NCBI GenBank assembly: GCA_035299085.1
Contig: DATGXG010000031.1
Span: 39,418-103,417, forward strand
Length of the DNA: 64,000 nucleotides
Origin: Bacteroidales bacterium
GTDB lineage: Bacteria; Bacteroidota; Bacteroidia; Bacteroidales; UBA10428
Direction: 5' to 3'
In this document: positions 44,864 to 54,695 of the stretch, one piece after another
Layout of the letters: every line of letters starts with the position of its first letter
Position numbering within the stretch: the first letter of the stretch is position 1
Position numbers and translations under genes: made by a program
The notes under the pieces: model-generated
Databases searched by the model: none
What the model was told of the DNA's origin: nothing
What the model saw: the letters and a program-made list of their open reading frames with translations, nothing else

Positions 44864-46015
44864 ATGAAATTCTATTTGAAAATAATCCTTATAGCAGGAA
44901 TGGCAGGCGGTACAGTTTTACAGGGCCAGAATCTTGTTCCTAATTATTCGTTTGAAAAAATTTTAGACTTCAGGGGTAAAAATAATTCAGGCTGGCATAA
45001 AGTACAATTATCAGATACCCCCGATTACTTTAATACTAACAAAGAGTATCCCGGCCATTCTGCTTTTGAAAAATATTACGGAGGAATCAGACCAAAAAGC
45101 GGTGAAGGTTTTATCGGTATTTTCTGTTACAGGTACAATTCTGAAAGACAGATCAGAAATGTAAGGGAATTTGTTCAGACCGGGTTGCTTGAACCGTTGA
45201 TTGCAGATAGCCTTTACAGAATTGAAATTTCATTGTGTCTTGAACCGGAATCCAATGTAGCCATAAAAAATTTCAGGATTTATTTCACTTCTGATTTATT
45301 AACTGATTACAAGGAATACAAATTGCTTACAGTAAAGCCGCAGGTTGAATTTGCGTTTTCTTCCCCTGATTGCCGGAATAGCTGGATAACTTTTTCATCG
45401 TTCTATAAATCAACCGGTGATGAGAAATTCATTATGCTTGGTAATTTCAGAAATGATAAAAATACTTCCATCACTAAACTGGCAACACCTAAAAATAAAA
45501 CATATAAGGAAAAATGGGACCTTGTGAAAGGTGAAAAGGCCTCGTATTATTATATGGATGACATCGTTGTTGAAAAAGTAACGCTTGAAAAAAAGGATAC
45601 TGTTGTATCTCCCGATAATCCAGCCAATAAGTTATTGACTGACACTATAAGTATAGCTGATATTGCGATTGACTCAGCCGTAATCTTAAAAAACATTTTC
45701 TTCGAATTTAATAAAGCCGATTTGCTGCCTGAATCAGAAAGTGAACTTCAGAAATTATACAACCTGTTGACTTCTCATCCATCTGTCCGTATAAGAATTG
45801 AAGGCCATACCGATAATTTCGGAGGATATGATTTCAACCTGGATCTGTCAAAAAAAAGGGCGGAATCTGTCGTATTGTATCTTTTAAACCGGGGCATTGC
45901 TGCCGACAGAATTGAATCAGCTGGGTACAGTTATGTTTTTCCGATTGCATCAAATGAAACTGCTGAAGGAAGACAAATTAACCGAAGGGTCGCCTTTAAG
46001 TTACTTAACAAATGA
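44864..46015 (+). CDS. OmpA-family outer-membrane protein
   Basis: 383 residues. A signal peptide is at 1-19 (IILIAGMAGGTVLQG). A beta-sandwich region follows (about 22-235, LVPNYSFEKI, carbohydrate-binding-like fold often seen in front of OmpA domains in Bacteroidota). The OmpA peptidoglycan-binding domain covers about 275-382: FFEFNKADLLPESESEL, RIRIEGHTDNFGG, LSKKRAESVVLYL and GRQINRRVAFKL. It likely ties a surface complex to the cell wall. It overlaps the following PorP/SprF gene by 4 bp (ATGA), so the three genes to 48473 form an operon. Confidence 0.9.
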   Translation: MKFYLKIILIAGMAGGTVLQGQNLVPNYSFEKILDFRGKNNSGWHKVQLSDTPDYFNTNKEYPGHSAFEKYYGGIRPKSGEGFIGIFCYRYNSERQIRNVREFVQTGLLEPLIADSLYRIEISLCLEPESNVAIKNFRIYFTSDLLTDYKEYKLLTVKPQVEFAFSSPDCRNSWITFSSFYKSTGDEKFIMLGNFRNDKNTSITKLATPKNKTYKEKWDLVKGEKASYYYMDDIVVEKVTLEKKDTVVSPDNPANKLLTDTISIADIAIDSAVILKNIFFEFNKADLLPESESELQKLYNLLTSHPSVRIRIEGHTDNFGGYDFNLDLSKKRAESVVLYLLNRGIAADRIESAGYSYVFPIASNETAEGRQINRRVAFKLLNK

Positions 46016-46998
46016 AATTACAATTAAAAAAGTCCGTTATCCTTTTCCTTGCTATTTTGCTAATTCAAATAGCAGGTACATTTGCACAGGAAAAATCAGT
46101 TTATAAACAATACTATTTAACACCTTTTATTGTTAACCCTGCTTTTACAGGATCCAATTATTATCCCGGAGCATTGCTTTCGGTGAGAAGACAATGGGTG
46201 GGAATTCCTGAATCACCCGCCACCTATTTTCTGAGTGGTAATTACCGGATTGGATCATATGACTTTTACGACCCTAAAGGATTCGTGAATAAAGGTGCAT
46301 TAGAATTAAAAGACCGTATGGGTCTTGGAGCAGCACTCTACAATCACAATTATGGTCCTGAAAACCTGTTGGGTGGAAATATCTCCTACGCTTACCATGT
46401 TCCATTGAGTTCAAAATATGAGCTTTCTTTTGGAATGTCTGTTATAGCCAATTATCATTCGTTGCGTTCAGATATGTTGAAACCGGACCAGCCGGATGAT
46501 CCCTATCTTCTGAATGGTAATGATCCGGTTTTCAGAATGAATTTTAATCTTGGAATACTTTTACACAGCAACAACAATTATATTGGTTTTTCCACAGTAA
46601 AATTACTACCAGATGCCAATGCTGTAAATGAAACCAATGAGTTTCTGCCTTCCTATTATTTAATGGCAGGCCAAAAAATTAAAATCAACAGAGTTTTGCT
46701 GTTTGAACCGTCAATTACTGCAAAGAAATTGGGCGATGAACCAATTTCGGCCGATATTTATGCTAAACTTTATGTAAACAGGCTTCACTGGACAAGCATC
46801 AGCTATAGTACAAACGGAAACATAAATATAATAGTGGCTGTGCACGTAATTAAAATGGTTCATGCCGGGTATTCTTATGAATATACCCTTGGTAAGATAG
46901 GATCGTTTAACTATGGAACACACAACATATTTCTGGGTATCAATCTCGGACTATTTCAGGTTGAAGGTATCCGAACTTCTATAATACGGAAAATATGA
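46012..46998 (+). CDS. PorP/SprF family type IX secretion outer-membrane protein
   Basis: 328 residues. A signal peptide is at 1-25. The family hallmarks are the N-terminal YKQYYLTPFIVNPAFTGSN and RRQWVGIPESPATYFLSG, a beta-barrel of about 14 strands, and the C-terminal NIFLGINLG. Family members assist export and surface attachment of a partner protein, usually encoded beside them. The partner here is most likely the LamG protein that overlaps its 3' end by 4 bp, while the OmpA protein overlaps its 5' end. Confidence 0.92.
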   Translation: MKLQLKKSVILFLAILLIQIAGTFAQEKSVYKQYYLTPFIVNPAFTGSNYYPGALLSVRRQWVGIPESPATYFLSGNYRIGSYDFYDPKGFVNKGALELKDRMGLGAALYNHNYGPENLLGGNISYAYHVPLSSKYELSFGMSVIANYHSLRSDMLKPDQPDDPYLLNGNDPVFRMNFNLGILLHSNNNYIGFSTVKLLPDANAVNETNEFLPSYYLMAGQKIKINRVLLFEPSITAKKLGDEPISADIYAKLYVNRLHWTSISYSTNGNINIIVAVHVIKMVHAGYSYEYTLGKIGSFNYGTHNIFLGINLGLFQVEGIRTSIIRKI

Positions 46999-48473
46999 AA
47001 ATACAAAAGTTCATTATAAGCCTGGTAGGGATTATTATTCTATGTAACCCAATAATTTCCCAAATACCTACTAACGGACTTGTTGGTTTTTATCCCTTTA
47101 ACGGAAATGCAATCGATGAAAGCGGAAATGGCCATAATGCTTTGGTTTCCGGTCCGGTATTAACCACTGATCGATGCGGTCAGGCTGACAGTGCCTATTA
47201 TTTTGATGGAATCGATGATTATATGGATCTTATGTCAACCTTTGATTATCCTGAGAGAACAGTAAATCTTTGGTTTTGTGCTGATGTTATTGATGGAATT
47301 GAGCGTCATATTTACGTGTCGGATAATCCCTATTTAACCAACGGCTTTTCCCAAATTAAAATAAGAGAACTGGGTGGTCTTAAAGAAATCAGATCATCCA
47401 CAGGTGTAGCTGGTCCGGTGGCTGAAGCGCATGCAGAGGTAAAAGAATATGAATGGCATATGATTACACTGACAGCCGACAGGGATACAGCACGACATTA
47501 CCTGGATGGCCAATTTATTGGAAAATTTGCCAATTCAAATTTTACTTCAGTCCGTGGTTATGAATCTGCTTTACTTGGTACAAGCAGAGTTTTTGACAGA
47601 AATTATAAAGGTAAAATTGACGATCTGAGAATCTACAACAGGGTGCTTACATATGATGAAATTATTGCACTGTTCAGCCTTCCATGTAATTTTGAAATAA
47701 CAGGTAATCAAAATTTCTGCCAGGGTGAGAAAGATGTTTTGTTTTCAGTCCCATATATCGCAGATTTAGACTATGAATGGGATTATTCAGGAACAGGAGC
47801 AGATTTAACCGCTGATAAAAATTTACTTCAAATTGATTTCTCTGAAAATGCAACCTCTGGAACAGTAAGCGTTTCCGTCCACAGAGCCGGTATACGTATC
47901 GATCAGTCTGATCTGGAAATACATGTAAAGGAACTTCCCGGAGATCCCGGGATAATTTCCGGACCTACAGAACTGTGCAAAGATGATGGGCCTTATATCT
48001 TTTCAATTCCTGAAATTACAAATGCATTACAGTACGAGTGGAGTTTTACCGGAAATGACGCTGACTTGCTAGTAAATTTAAACTCTCTGACTCTTTATTT
48101 GTATGGCAATGCTTCAAGTGGCAGCTTAACAGTATCCGGGATAAATCAATGCGGAGAAAAGACTTCACAGGCACATCCCTTGATTGTGAAGACTTGCGAT
48201 AATTCTTCGCTGCAGATTAATATCCCCAATTCCTTTTCTCCGAACGGTGATAATGTAAATGATGTATTTTTTATTCGTGGATTAACCGAAGGCACTTCAG
48301 TAACAATATTCGACTCCAACGGAAAAACGCTTTACTCGAATGATAATTATGACAATGAATGGACTGGAATTGATACGGACGGCAATGTTCTTCAGAACGG
48401 AACATATTGGTATGTTATACAGATTCCGGGGCTTAATACCGTACTGAAAGGATTTGTTTATATCAAAAGATGA
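46995..48473 (+). CDS. Secreted LamG-domain protein with T9SS type-B C-terminal domain
   Basis: 492 residues. A signal peptide is at about 1-22. The LamG/concanavalin-like domain is at about 28-230: GFYPFNGNAIDESGNGHNA, DRCGQADSAYYFDGIDDYM, KIDDLRIYNRVL. Two PKD/Ig-like modules are at about 237-315 and 318-400. The type-B gliding-associated domain is about 405-492: PNSFSPNGDNVNDVFFI, VTIFDSNGKTL and GTYWYVIQIPG. It is a probable surface-exposed adhesin or glycan binder, exported through T9SS with the PorP/SprF protein encoded just upstream. Four-base overlaps link it to the operon. Confidence 0.9.
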   Translation: MKIQKFIISLVGIIILCNPIISQIPTNGLVGFYPFNGNAIDESGNGHNALVSGPVLTTDRCGQADSAYYFDGIDDYMDLMSTFDYPERTVNLWFCADVIDGIERHIYVSDNPYLTNGFSQIKIRELGGLKEIRSSTGVAGPVAEAHAEVKEYEWHMITLTADRDTARHYLDGQFIGKFANSNFTSVRGYESALLGTSRVFDRNYKGKIDDLRIYNRVLTYDEIIALFSLPCNFEITGNQNFCQGEKDVLFSVPYIADLDYEWDYSGTGADLTADKNLLQIDFSENATSGTVSVSVHRAGIRIDQSDLEIHVKELPGDPGIISGPTELCKDDGPYIFSIPEITNALQYEWSFTGNDADLLVNLNSLTLYLYGNASSGSLTVSGINQCGEKTSQAHPLIVKTCDNSSLQINIPNSFSPNGDNVNDVFFIRGLTEGTSVTIFDSNGKTLYSNDNYDNEWTGIDTDGNVLQNGTYWYVIQIPGLNTVLKGFVYIKR

Positions 48474-48524
48474 TCCGTTTGTTTTTCTTAACTTCATTAA
48501 CTTCACGGAATAATTTTTTCGGAA

Positions 48525-49814
48525 TTGCAAAAAGTCCTTATTATAACTTATTACTGGCCACCAAGCGGAGGATCAGCTGTACTCCGCTGGCTTAAGTTTT
48601 CTAAATACCTCTGCCAGTTTGGCTGGGAGCCCGTTATTTATACTCCATCCAATCCCGAGCCACAGGAATATGATGAATCACTTCTTGCAGATATACCGGA
48701 TCACCTGGAAGTAATCAAAACAAGAATTGTAGAGCCCTATTCCATTTACAAATTCCTTACAGGGAAAAAGAAAAATGAACGGCTTGGTGTAGCGCTGATG
48801 AATGAAGGAAGGAAACTGGGAGTTATCGGCCGGGCATCTCTTTGGATACGCAGCAATTTTTTTATTCCTGACCCCAGGATGTTATGGATAAGGCCATCGG
48901 TGAATTTCCTGATTAAATACATGCAACAACACCCTGTCAGCGCCGTTGTAACAACAGGGCCACCTCATAGTATGCATCTTATAGGTTATCATCTGAAAAG
49001 AAAAACAGGTGTGAAATGGATGGCCGATTTCAGGGATCCCTGGACAAACATTGATTTTTATAAAGAACTATCGCTTACACGCATTGCCGATATGCTGCAT
49101 CATAAACTGGAGAGAAAAGTGCTTTTCAATGCGGACCGGATAATCACCGTTTCGCCCGGTATGACAGATGAATTCAGGTTAATGGGGTCAAAAAATGTAA
49201 CAACCATTACAAATGGCTTCGATGAGGGTTCAACCGGTGTACATAATAATATATCTGATAAATTCTCCATTCTGCATTTAGGTTCGATGCCCCGCTCACG
49301 AAATCCTGAAAACCTTTGGATGGTTTTGTCAGACCTTATAAAGGCAGATCAGGAGTTCAGTAAACTTCTTGAAATAAGATTGATCGGTAAGGTTGACCAT
49401 TCAGTGATGGAAAGCCTTGAAAAACATAAATTAAGTTCATTTGTAAGAATGGAATCTTACATCCCTCACAATGCGACACCTCAAATCCTATCCTCCTCCT
49501 CTCTTCTCCTGCTATGCATTAACAATACCCCCAATGCAAAGGGAATTCTTACAAATAAATTTTTCGAATATCTTTCGACCAAAAGGCCTATACTGGCTAT
49601 AGGACCTGAAGACGGTGATGCTGCCTCCATATTAAACGAATCAGGTGCAGGAAAGGCGTTCGGGTACAATGAAATTGTTAAGTTAAAAGAGCACATGGCT
49701 GAGTTATTCCGGTTATTTACAACACAGAATTTATCCGTGAATTCGGTTGGAATTGATAAATACTCAAGAAGGATTCTTACAGAACAGCTTTCGATCCTTT
49801 TAAACCAAATGTAA
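48525..49814 (+). CDS. Glycosyltransferase family 4-like protein
   Basis: 429 residues from a TTG start (48525). No ATG lies near, and the product begins MQKVLIITYYWPPSGGSAVL, a normal GT4 start with the glycine-rich acceptor loop. Then come WMADFRDPWTNIDFYKEL and ADRIITVSPGMTDEF. The C-terminal Rossmann domain has LHLGSMPRSRNPENL and NKFFEYLSTKRPILAIGPE with the donor-binding Glu. It adds a sugar to a surface glycan, with unknown donor. It is 1 bp before wecB, so both are translated together. Confidence 0.87.
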   Translation: MQKVLIITYYWPPSGGSAVLRWLKFSKYLCQFGWEPVIYTPSNPEPQEYDESLLADIPDHLEVIKTRIVEPYSIYKFLTGKKKNERLGVALMNEGRKLGVIGRASLWIRSNFFIPDPRMLWIRPSVNFLIKYMQQHPVSAVVTTGPPHSMHLIGYHLKRKTGVKWMADFRDPWTNIDFYKELSLTRIADMLHHKLERKVLFNADRIITVSPGMTDEFRLMGSKNVTTITNGFDEGSTGVHNNISDKFSILHLGSMPRSRNPENLWMVLSDLIKADQEFSKLLEIRLIGKVDHSVMESLEKHKLSSFVRMESYIPHNATPQILSSSSLLLLCINNTPNAKGILTNKFFEYLSTKRPILAIGPEDGDAASILNESGAGKAFGYNEIVKLKEHMAELFRLFTTQNLSVNSVGIDKYSRRILTEQLSILLNQM

Positions 49815-49815
49815 A

Positions 49816-50889
49816 TTGAAAAAATTAATCACCATAATAGGCGCCAGGCCGCAGTTCATTAAGGCTGCTGCAGTGAGCAGGGAAATCCGTAATTCAGGTA
49901 CAATAAAAGAAATCATTATCCATACCGGTCAGCATTTTGATGAAAACATGTCTTCGGTTTTCTTTAAGGAAATGGATATACCAACACCGGATTACCAGCT
50001 TGAGATTAACAGTCTTACTCATGGGGCCATGACTGGCAGGATGATGGAATCAATCGAGAAGATTCTTGTCAGTGAAAAACCTGATATTGTATTAGTTTAC
50101 GGTGATACAAACACCACACTGGCCGGTGCTCTCACAGCCAGGAAACTTGACATTCAGGTAGCCCATGTGGAAGCCGGTCTCCGGTCCTTTAACATGAAAA
50201 TGCCCGAAGAGGTAAACCGTATAGTTACCGACAGAATTTCAGATATTTTATTCTGTCCTACTGATACCGCCATCCGTAATCTGAAGAACGAAGGTTTTGA
50301 TCATTTCAGCTGCAAAATTGAAAAATCAGGTGATGTTATGTATGATGCAGCCCTGTTTTATGGTGCCATATCCCATGAACGATCGAAAATTATAACTACT
50401 CTGGATCTGAAAAAAGACGAATTCATAGTTTGCACCATTCACCGCCAGGAAAATACAGATTCCGTACAAAATCTTCAGAATATCATAACCTCCCTGAATA
50501 AAATTAATAAAATTAAGAAAGTCGTTCTTCCTCTTCATCCGAGAACCCGCAAGATCATGGAGGCAGGCGGACTGAACCCTGATTTCAACGTTATTGAACC
50601 ATTAGGGTATTTTGATATAGTTGAACTGCTTAAACACTGTTCGCTAGTAATAACCGACAGTGGTGGAATGCAGAAGGAAGCCTTTTTCTTTGACAAATTC
50701 TGTATCACTGTCCGGAATGAGACCGAATGGACTGAACTTGTGGATAACGGTTACAATTACCTGGCCGGTCCTGATGAAAGTAAAATCCTGAAAGCTTATT
50801 CTGAAATTCAGAACCGGACATTTGTGAATCATCATCATTTCTACGGACAGGGCAATGCAAGCCGGAAAATCATCGAAGCGATTTCCTGA
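49816..50889 (+). CDS. wecB: UDP-N-acetylglucosamine 2-epimerase (non-hydrolysing)
   Basis: 357 residues from a TTG start, product MKKLITIIGARPQFIKAAAV. Conserved segments are HTGQHFDENMS, VYGDTNTTLAGAL, HVEAGLRSFN, MPEEVNRIVTD, CTIHRQENTD, LPLHPRTRK and ITDSGGMQKEAFFF (UDP contact). It interconverts UDP-GlcNAc and UDP-ManNAc for polysaccharide synthesis. wecC (the UDP-ManNAc dehydrogenase) is not in the window, so the ManNAc may be used directly. The 3' end overlaps the flippase gene by 20 bp on the other strand. Confidence 0.93.
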   Translation: MKKLITIIGARPQFIKAAAVSREIRNSGTIKEIIIHTGQHFDENMSSVFFKEMDIPTPDYQLEINSLTHGAMTGRMMESIEKILVSEKPDIVLVYGDTNTTLAGALTARKLDIQVAHVEAGLRSFNMKMPEEVNRIVTDRISDILFCPTDTAIRNLKNEGFDHFSCKIEKSGDVMYDAALFYGAISHERSKIITTLDLKKDEFIVCTIHRQENTDSVQNLQNIITSLNKINKIKKVVLPLHPRTRKIMEAGGLNPDFNVIEPLGYFDIVELLKHCSLVITDSGGMQKEAFFFDKFCITVRNETEWTELVDNGYNYLAGPDESKILKAYSEIQNRTFVNHHHFYGQGNASRKIIEAIS

Positions 50890-52357
50890 AAATCTTATTC
50901 CTGTACTTTCTTAAAAATTCCATGCCTCTTTGAATTTCTATAGGTTCAAAGAATCGTACCATTATAAGCAGAAAAGGGTACGAAATCATTAAAGCTGTTT
51001 TGAATGCAAGGCGGGCCAATAAATTCCAGTCATCTGAAATGATTGAAATAAGATACAGGATAAACCCGATGAATATTAAAACAAAGAGGTTCTTAAGTTC
51101 ATACGGGATGCTGTATTTTCGCTGTGCAACGAAATAAAAGAGTAAAAACATCCCGATTTGAGAAATGATAGTGGATGCTGCTGCACCATAAAGAACGTAT
51201 TTTGGAATCAGCAGCATGTTCATCCCCAGATTGAATAAAGCGGTTAAGGCTATCAGAGTTCCCATGGTAAAAGAACTCTTCGTGATCTGCAATCCGATCA
51301 GCACATTTTCCTTCATCATCACAAAAACCATGGAGAAGGCCAATATCGGAACTATTTCTGCCGCTTTCCAGTATGACATATTGGAGGAAAAAACTTTGAT
51401 GATTTCAATACTGTAAATTGAAATTCCAACAACGGTCAGCATCACTATGAGCGCACTGTAGTTCATGCTTTTAGAAATAAAACGCTTCAGATCTCCGTCA
51501 CCCAGTTTCTTAAAGAAAATTGGTACGAGTGAAAGCTGAATGGAAGTGATAACAACTACTTTGATAGTATTTGAAATCCTGAAAGCCAGAGTGTAGGTAC
51601 CTACAGCATCCAAATCAGCCAGGTAATTCAGGGAATACCTGTCGATTGTATTTAAGAGCACGGTTGATACAGCAGCCAGCATCAGGGGAAATCCGTAGCC
51701 CAGCATATTAACAAGTTTCTGAAATTCAAATTTCAGGACGCTGTTTCTTATAATATCCCTTGAAATCAAAACCAGTCCTGTTAATTCGCCTATCAGCGTA
51801 GCTTCATAAACACCCAGAACGCTCCTGTGCATTTTAACAACAAGAAAAACAGTAACCGATAAGGTAACGAGGAGTTTTATAACACTGATGGTGGCATATT
51901 TCAGCGCTTTTTCCTGCAACCTCAGCAACATCATTGAAACAGTTGTCAGTATATTTACCGAAGCACTGGCAAACATAATCCAGACAAGCCTTCCGTAATC
52001 CGGTGAATCAAAAAGCAACCCGGAAAGCTTTGTAGAATATCTGTATACAAACAGAAATGTAATAGCACACAAAAATCCGTTTAATGCAATTACAGTAAAA
52101 TGCATCGATTTTTGTGAATCTTTGTGCTGAGGGTCAAAATACCAACGTGCAAGTGACTGATACAAGGCAAGCCCGAAAACAATAATTACAAGTTGGTAAG
52201 AAATATCCATTATGCCCAATACACCGAAATCCGTTTTTGACAGATACTTGTAGTTTGTATATATAGGAATAAGTATTACTCCGATTAGCTTGATGGAAAC
52301 ATTGGCAAATCCGTAAATGATTGTACCCTTGGCTGCTGATTTAATATTGTCAAGCAT
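50870..52357 (-). CDS. Wzx-like polysaccharide flippase
   Basis: 495 residues with about 12-14 TM helices of the oligosaccharidyl-lipid flippase/MATE-like type. It begins MLDNIKSAAKGTIIYGFANV, an amphipathic start followed by KLIGVILIPIYTNY. It carries LARWYFDPQHKDSQKS in loop 2 and a basic C-terminal tail. It probably flips lipid-linked glycan units made by the neighbouring transferases across the inner membrane. It overlaps the upstream glycosyltransferase by 8 bp and is the last gene of the wecFDE-GT-wzx minus-strand operon. Confidence 0.88.
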   Translation of the reverse strand: MLDNIKSAAKGTIIYGFANVSIKLIGVILIPIYTNYKYLSKTDFGVLGIMDISYQLVIIVFGLALYQSLARWYFDPQHKDSQKSMHFTVIALNGFLCAITFLFVYRYSTKLSGLLFDSPDYGRLVWIMFASASVNILTTVSMMLLRLQEKALKYATISVIKLLVTLSVTVFLVVKMHRSVLGVYEATLIGELTGLVLISRDIIRNSVLKFEFQKLVNMLGYGFPLMLAAVSTVLLNTIDRYSLNYLADLDAVGTYTLAFRISNTIKVVVITSIQLSLVPIFFKKLGDGDLKRFISKSMNYSALIVMLTVVGISIYSIEIIKVFSSNMSYWKAAEIVPILAFSMVFVMMKENVLIGLQITKSSFTMGTLIALTALFNLGMNMLLIPKYVLYGAAASTIISQIGMFLLFYFVAQRKYSIPYELKNLFVLIFIGFILYLISIISDDWNLLARLAFKTALMISYPFLLIMVRFFEPIEIQRGMEFLRKYRNKIFRKSLR

Positions 52358-53555
52358 AGTATTGAGAGATCAATTTCAGATAAGATTCGGTTAGCGGTTT
52401 CGAAGTGATTTCCCACATGTTGTCTCTTGCGATATTAACTGCCTTTAATTTCACAGAATCTGCAATACCGGGGTTCCCATGGATTTCTTTTATTATACGG
52501 CATAGTTCCTCGATATTTCCATATGGAACAGAAAATCCAATCTGATTCGATTCGACAAATTCTTTCATTTTCTTTGCCTCACTGACAATTATTGGCTTTC
52601 CCATTGCGGCATACTGATAGATTTTAGTCACAATAGTATTGTTAATTTCAAGGTTATCCGCCCTGGGCACGAATAAACACACATTGCTGGCGGCCACATA
52701 CGATGATAATTTCTCAATAGGAACAAAACCGGCCAATTCGGTCACATCTTTAACGTGATATTCCTGTATCAGTGATTTAAGGTCAAATGCCCTGTTTTCC
52801 TTGCCAGCTAACAGAAATACAATTTCCTTTATTTCATTTTTCAAGCGTGCAAGTGCCTTCAGGATAAAATCAATACCTCTCAAATGATCAAATCCACCGG
52901 CATAAAACAGTACAAACCTGCCGGAATATCGTTCAATGATTTCACTATCTACCTTATCAATGTTAAAATTGCCAAAGGAAGGAGTATTTGGAACAGTGAT
53001 AATTTTATCGGGTGAAATTCCGACCCGGTTAATATAAATTTCGCGTAACGGTTCAGCTACGGTTATAACAAGATCCGCCCTTTTCAGATATTTTTTCTCA
53101 TATGGTTTCCAATAGCTGAAAGGTCGGAGTATTAATCTTCCGCAAAGATTTGTATAGTGTTTCGTCCTCACAATCCAGTTGCTGTAAAACTCATGCTGAT
53201 CACATACCAGTTTGCACTTATACTTCTGAGCTATATAATACCCGGTTTTAGCCAATGGAAGATCATGTATATGTATGGCATCATATCTTTCCTGCGTGAA
53301 CAAACTTGTCAGATAACGCTTCCAGTACAGGAAATAAAACGGGTGCAGCAATATGGCTGCAGAACTTTTAAACATCAGGCGGGAAATCTTTCTTCTGTAA
53401 ATCGTATATCCGTCCTTATTTTCTATTGGTTCTCTTCCGTTAAGCGTATAGGTGGCAATCGATACGGAATGCCCGGCCTGAACAAGTGTGATTGCTTCTT
53501 TTTCCACCCGTTCATCAGGAGGAAATTCCTTGTCGAGAACCATTAGTATTTTCAT
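52350..53555 (-). CDS. Glycosyltransferase (GT4-like)
   Basis: 401 residues. The N-terminus KILMVLDKEFPPDERVEKEA is a typical GT-B start. IHDLPLAKTGYYIA and DQHEFYSNWIV lie in the acceptor domain. The donor domain has FYAGGFDHLRGIDFILKAL and YQYAAMGKPIIVSEAKKM, where the Glu-containing EAxxxxE-like loop is degenerate. It probably assembles the repeat unit of a surface glycan. It is 18 bp after wecE and overlaps the flippase gene by 8 bp. Confidence 0.87.
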   Translation of the reverse strand: MKILMVLDKEFPPDERVEKEAITLVQAGHSVSIATYTLNGREPIENKDGYTIYRRKISRLMFKSSAAILLHPFYFLYWKRYLTSLFTQERYDAIHIHDLPLAKTGYYIAQKYKCKLVCDQHEFYSNWIVRTKHYTNLCGRLILRPFSYWKPYEKKYLKRADLVITVAEPLREIYINRVGISPDKIITVPNTPSFGNFNIDKVDSEIIERYSGRFVLFYAGGFDHLRGIDFILKALARLKNEIKEIVFLLAGKENRAFDLKSLIQEYHVKDVTELAGFVPIEKLSSYVAASNVCLFVPRADNLEINNTIVTKIYQYAAMGKPIIVSEAKKMKEFVESNQIGFSVPYGNIEELCRIIKEIHGNPGIADSVKLKAVNIARDNMWEITSKPLTESYLKLISQYYA

Positions 53556-53573
53556 AAATCCACGATAATATTA

Positions 53574-54695
53574 CTATTCTTCACTTTTAATGACTGAAAT
53601 GATAAAGTCGACTTCTTCATTCTTCAGTTCATAATATAAGGGAAGACGTATAAGGCAATCCGAATACCAGTCTGCATTTTGTAACGACTCTCCGGTGTAT
53701 TTATCCTTATAATAATCAGATTTATGCAGGCTCAGGTAATGAAATACAGCCAGGATTCCCTGTCTTTTCAATTTGTTGATCAGTCTTTGCTGTTGCTCAT
53801 GGTTATTGCAAACCAGGTAAAACATGTGGCCATTGTTTGTGGCATAATCCGGAATAAAAGGAAGCATTATGCCCTGTTCCGGAGCCCAGTCAATCAATCC
53901 ATCATAATACCTGTTCCACAGCGCAACGCGTTTTTGCTGAATTCTATCAATACATTCGAGTTGTGCCCACAAATACGCTGCAATGATTTCAGACGGAAGG
54001 AATGAAGACCCAATGTCGACCCACCCGTATTTATTTACTTCACCCCTGAAAAATTCAGCACGGTTGGTTCCTTTTTCCCATATAATTTCAGCTCTTTTTA
54101 GGTATTGCTCATCGTTGATGGCAAGCAAACCGCCTTCACCTGAATTTATGTTTTTGGTTTCATGAAATGAAAAAGATGAAAGATGCCCGATACCTCCCAA
54201 TTGCCGGCCTTTATATTGTGAATCAATCGCCTGGGCAGCATCTTCTATTACAACGAGGTTATACTTTCCGGCAAGATCCATAACCTTATCCATATCGCAG
54301 GCAACCCCGGCATAATGTACCGGCACTATTGCCCGGCTGGCTTTTGTAATAAGATGCTCAATATGGTCAGTATCCATACAGGGATGATCACTCCTGCTGT
54401 CAGCAAAAATTATCTTTGCTCCTTGTCTTACAAAAGCTAATGCAGTGGATACAAATGTATATGAAGGTACTATTACCTCATCGCCCGGTTTAATATCGGA
54501 TAGTATGGCGGACATTTCAAGAGCATCCGTGCAGGAAGTAGTAAGCAAGGTCTTTGTGAATGCATACCGTTGTTCGAAAAAATTCTGGCATTTTTTGGTG
54601 AAGTCCCCATTACCTGAAATTTTCCCCGATTGAACAGCCTGTTCAATATATTTCGTTTCATTGCCTGTTAAGTATGGCTTATTAAAAGGAATCAT
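53574..54695 (-). CDS. wecE: dTDP-4-amino-4,6-dideoxygalactose transaminase
   Basis: 373 residues, close along its whole length to WecE/RffA of enterobacteria. The start is MIPFNKPYLTGNETKYIEQA. SCTDALEMSAIL, PGDEVIVPSYTFVSTALAF, VPVHYAGVACDMD, EDAAQAIDSQYKGR and FSFHETKNINSGEGG follow, where Lys binds PLP. EKGTNRAEFFRGEVNKY is highly characteristic. It makes dTDP-4-amino-4,6-dideoxygalactose from dTDP-4-keto-6-deoxyglucose with glutamate. It overlaps wecD by 4 bp (ATGA). Confidence 0.93.
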   Translation of the reverse strand: MIPFNKPYLTGNETKYIEQAVQSGKISGNGDFTKKCQNFFEQRYAFTKTLLTTSCTDALEMSAILSDIKPGDEVIVPSYTFVSTALAFVRQGAKIIFADSRSDHPCMDTDHIEHLITKASRAIVPVHYAGVACDMDKVMDLAGKYNLVVIEDAAQAIDSQYKGRQLGGIGHLSSFSFHETKNINSGEGGLLAINDEQYLKRAEIIWEKGTNRAEFFRGEVNKYGWVDIGSSFLPSEIIAAYLWAQLECIDRIQQKRVALWNRYYDGLIDWAPEQGIMLPFIPDYATNNGHMFYLVCNNHEQQQRLINKLKRQGILAVFHYLSLHKSDYYKDKYTGESLQNADWYSDCLIRLPLYYELKNEEVDFIISVIKSEE

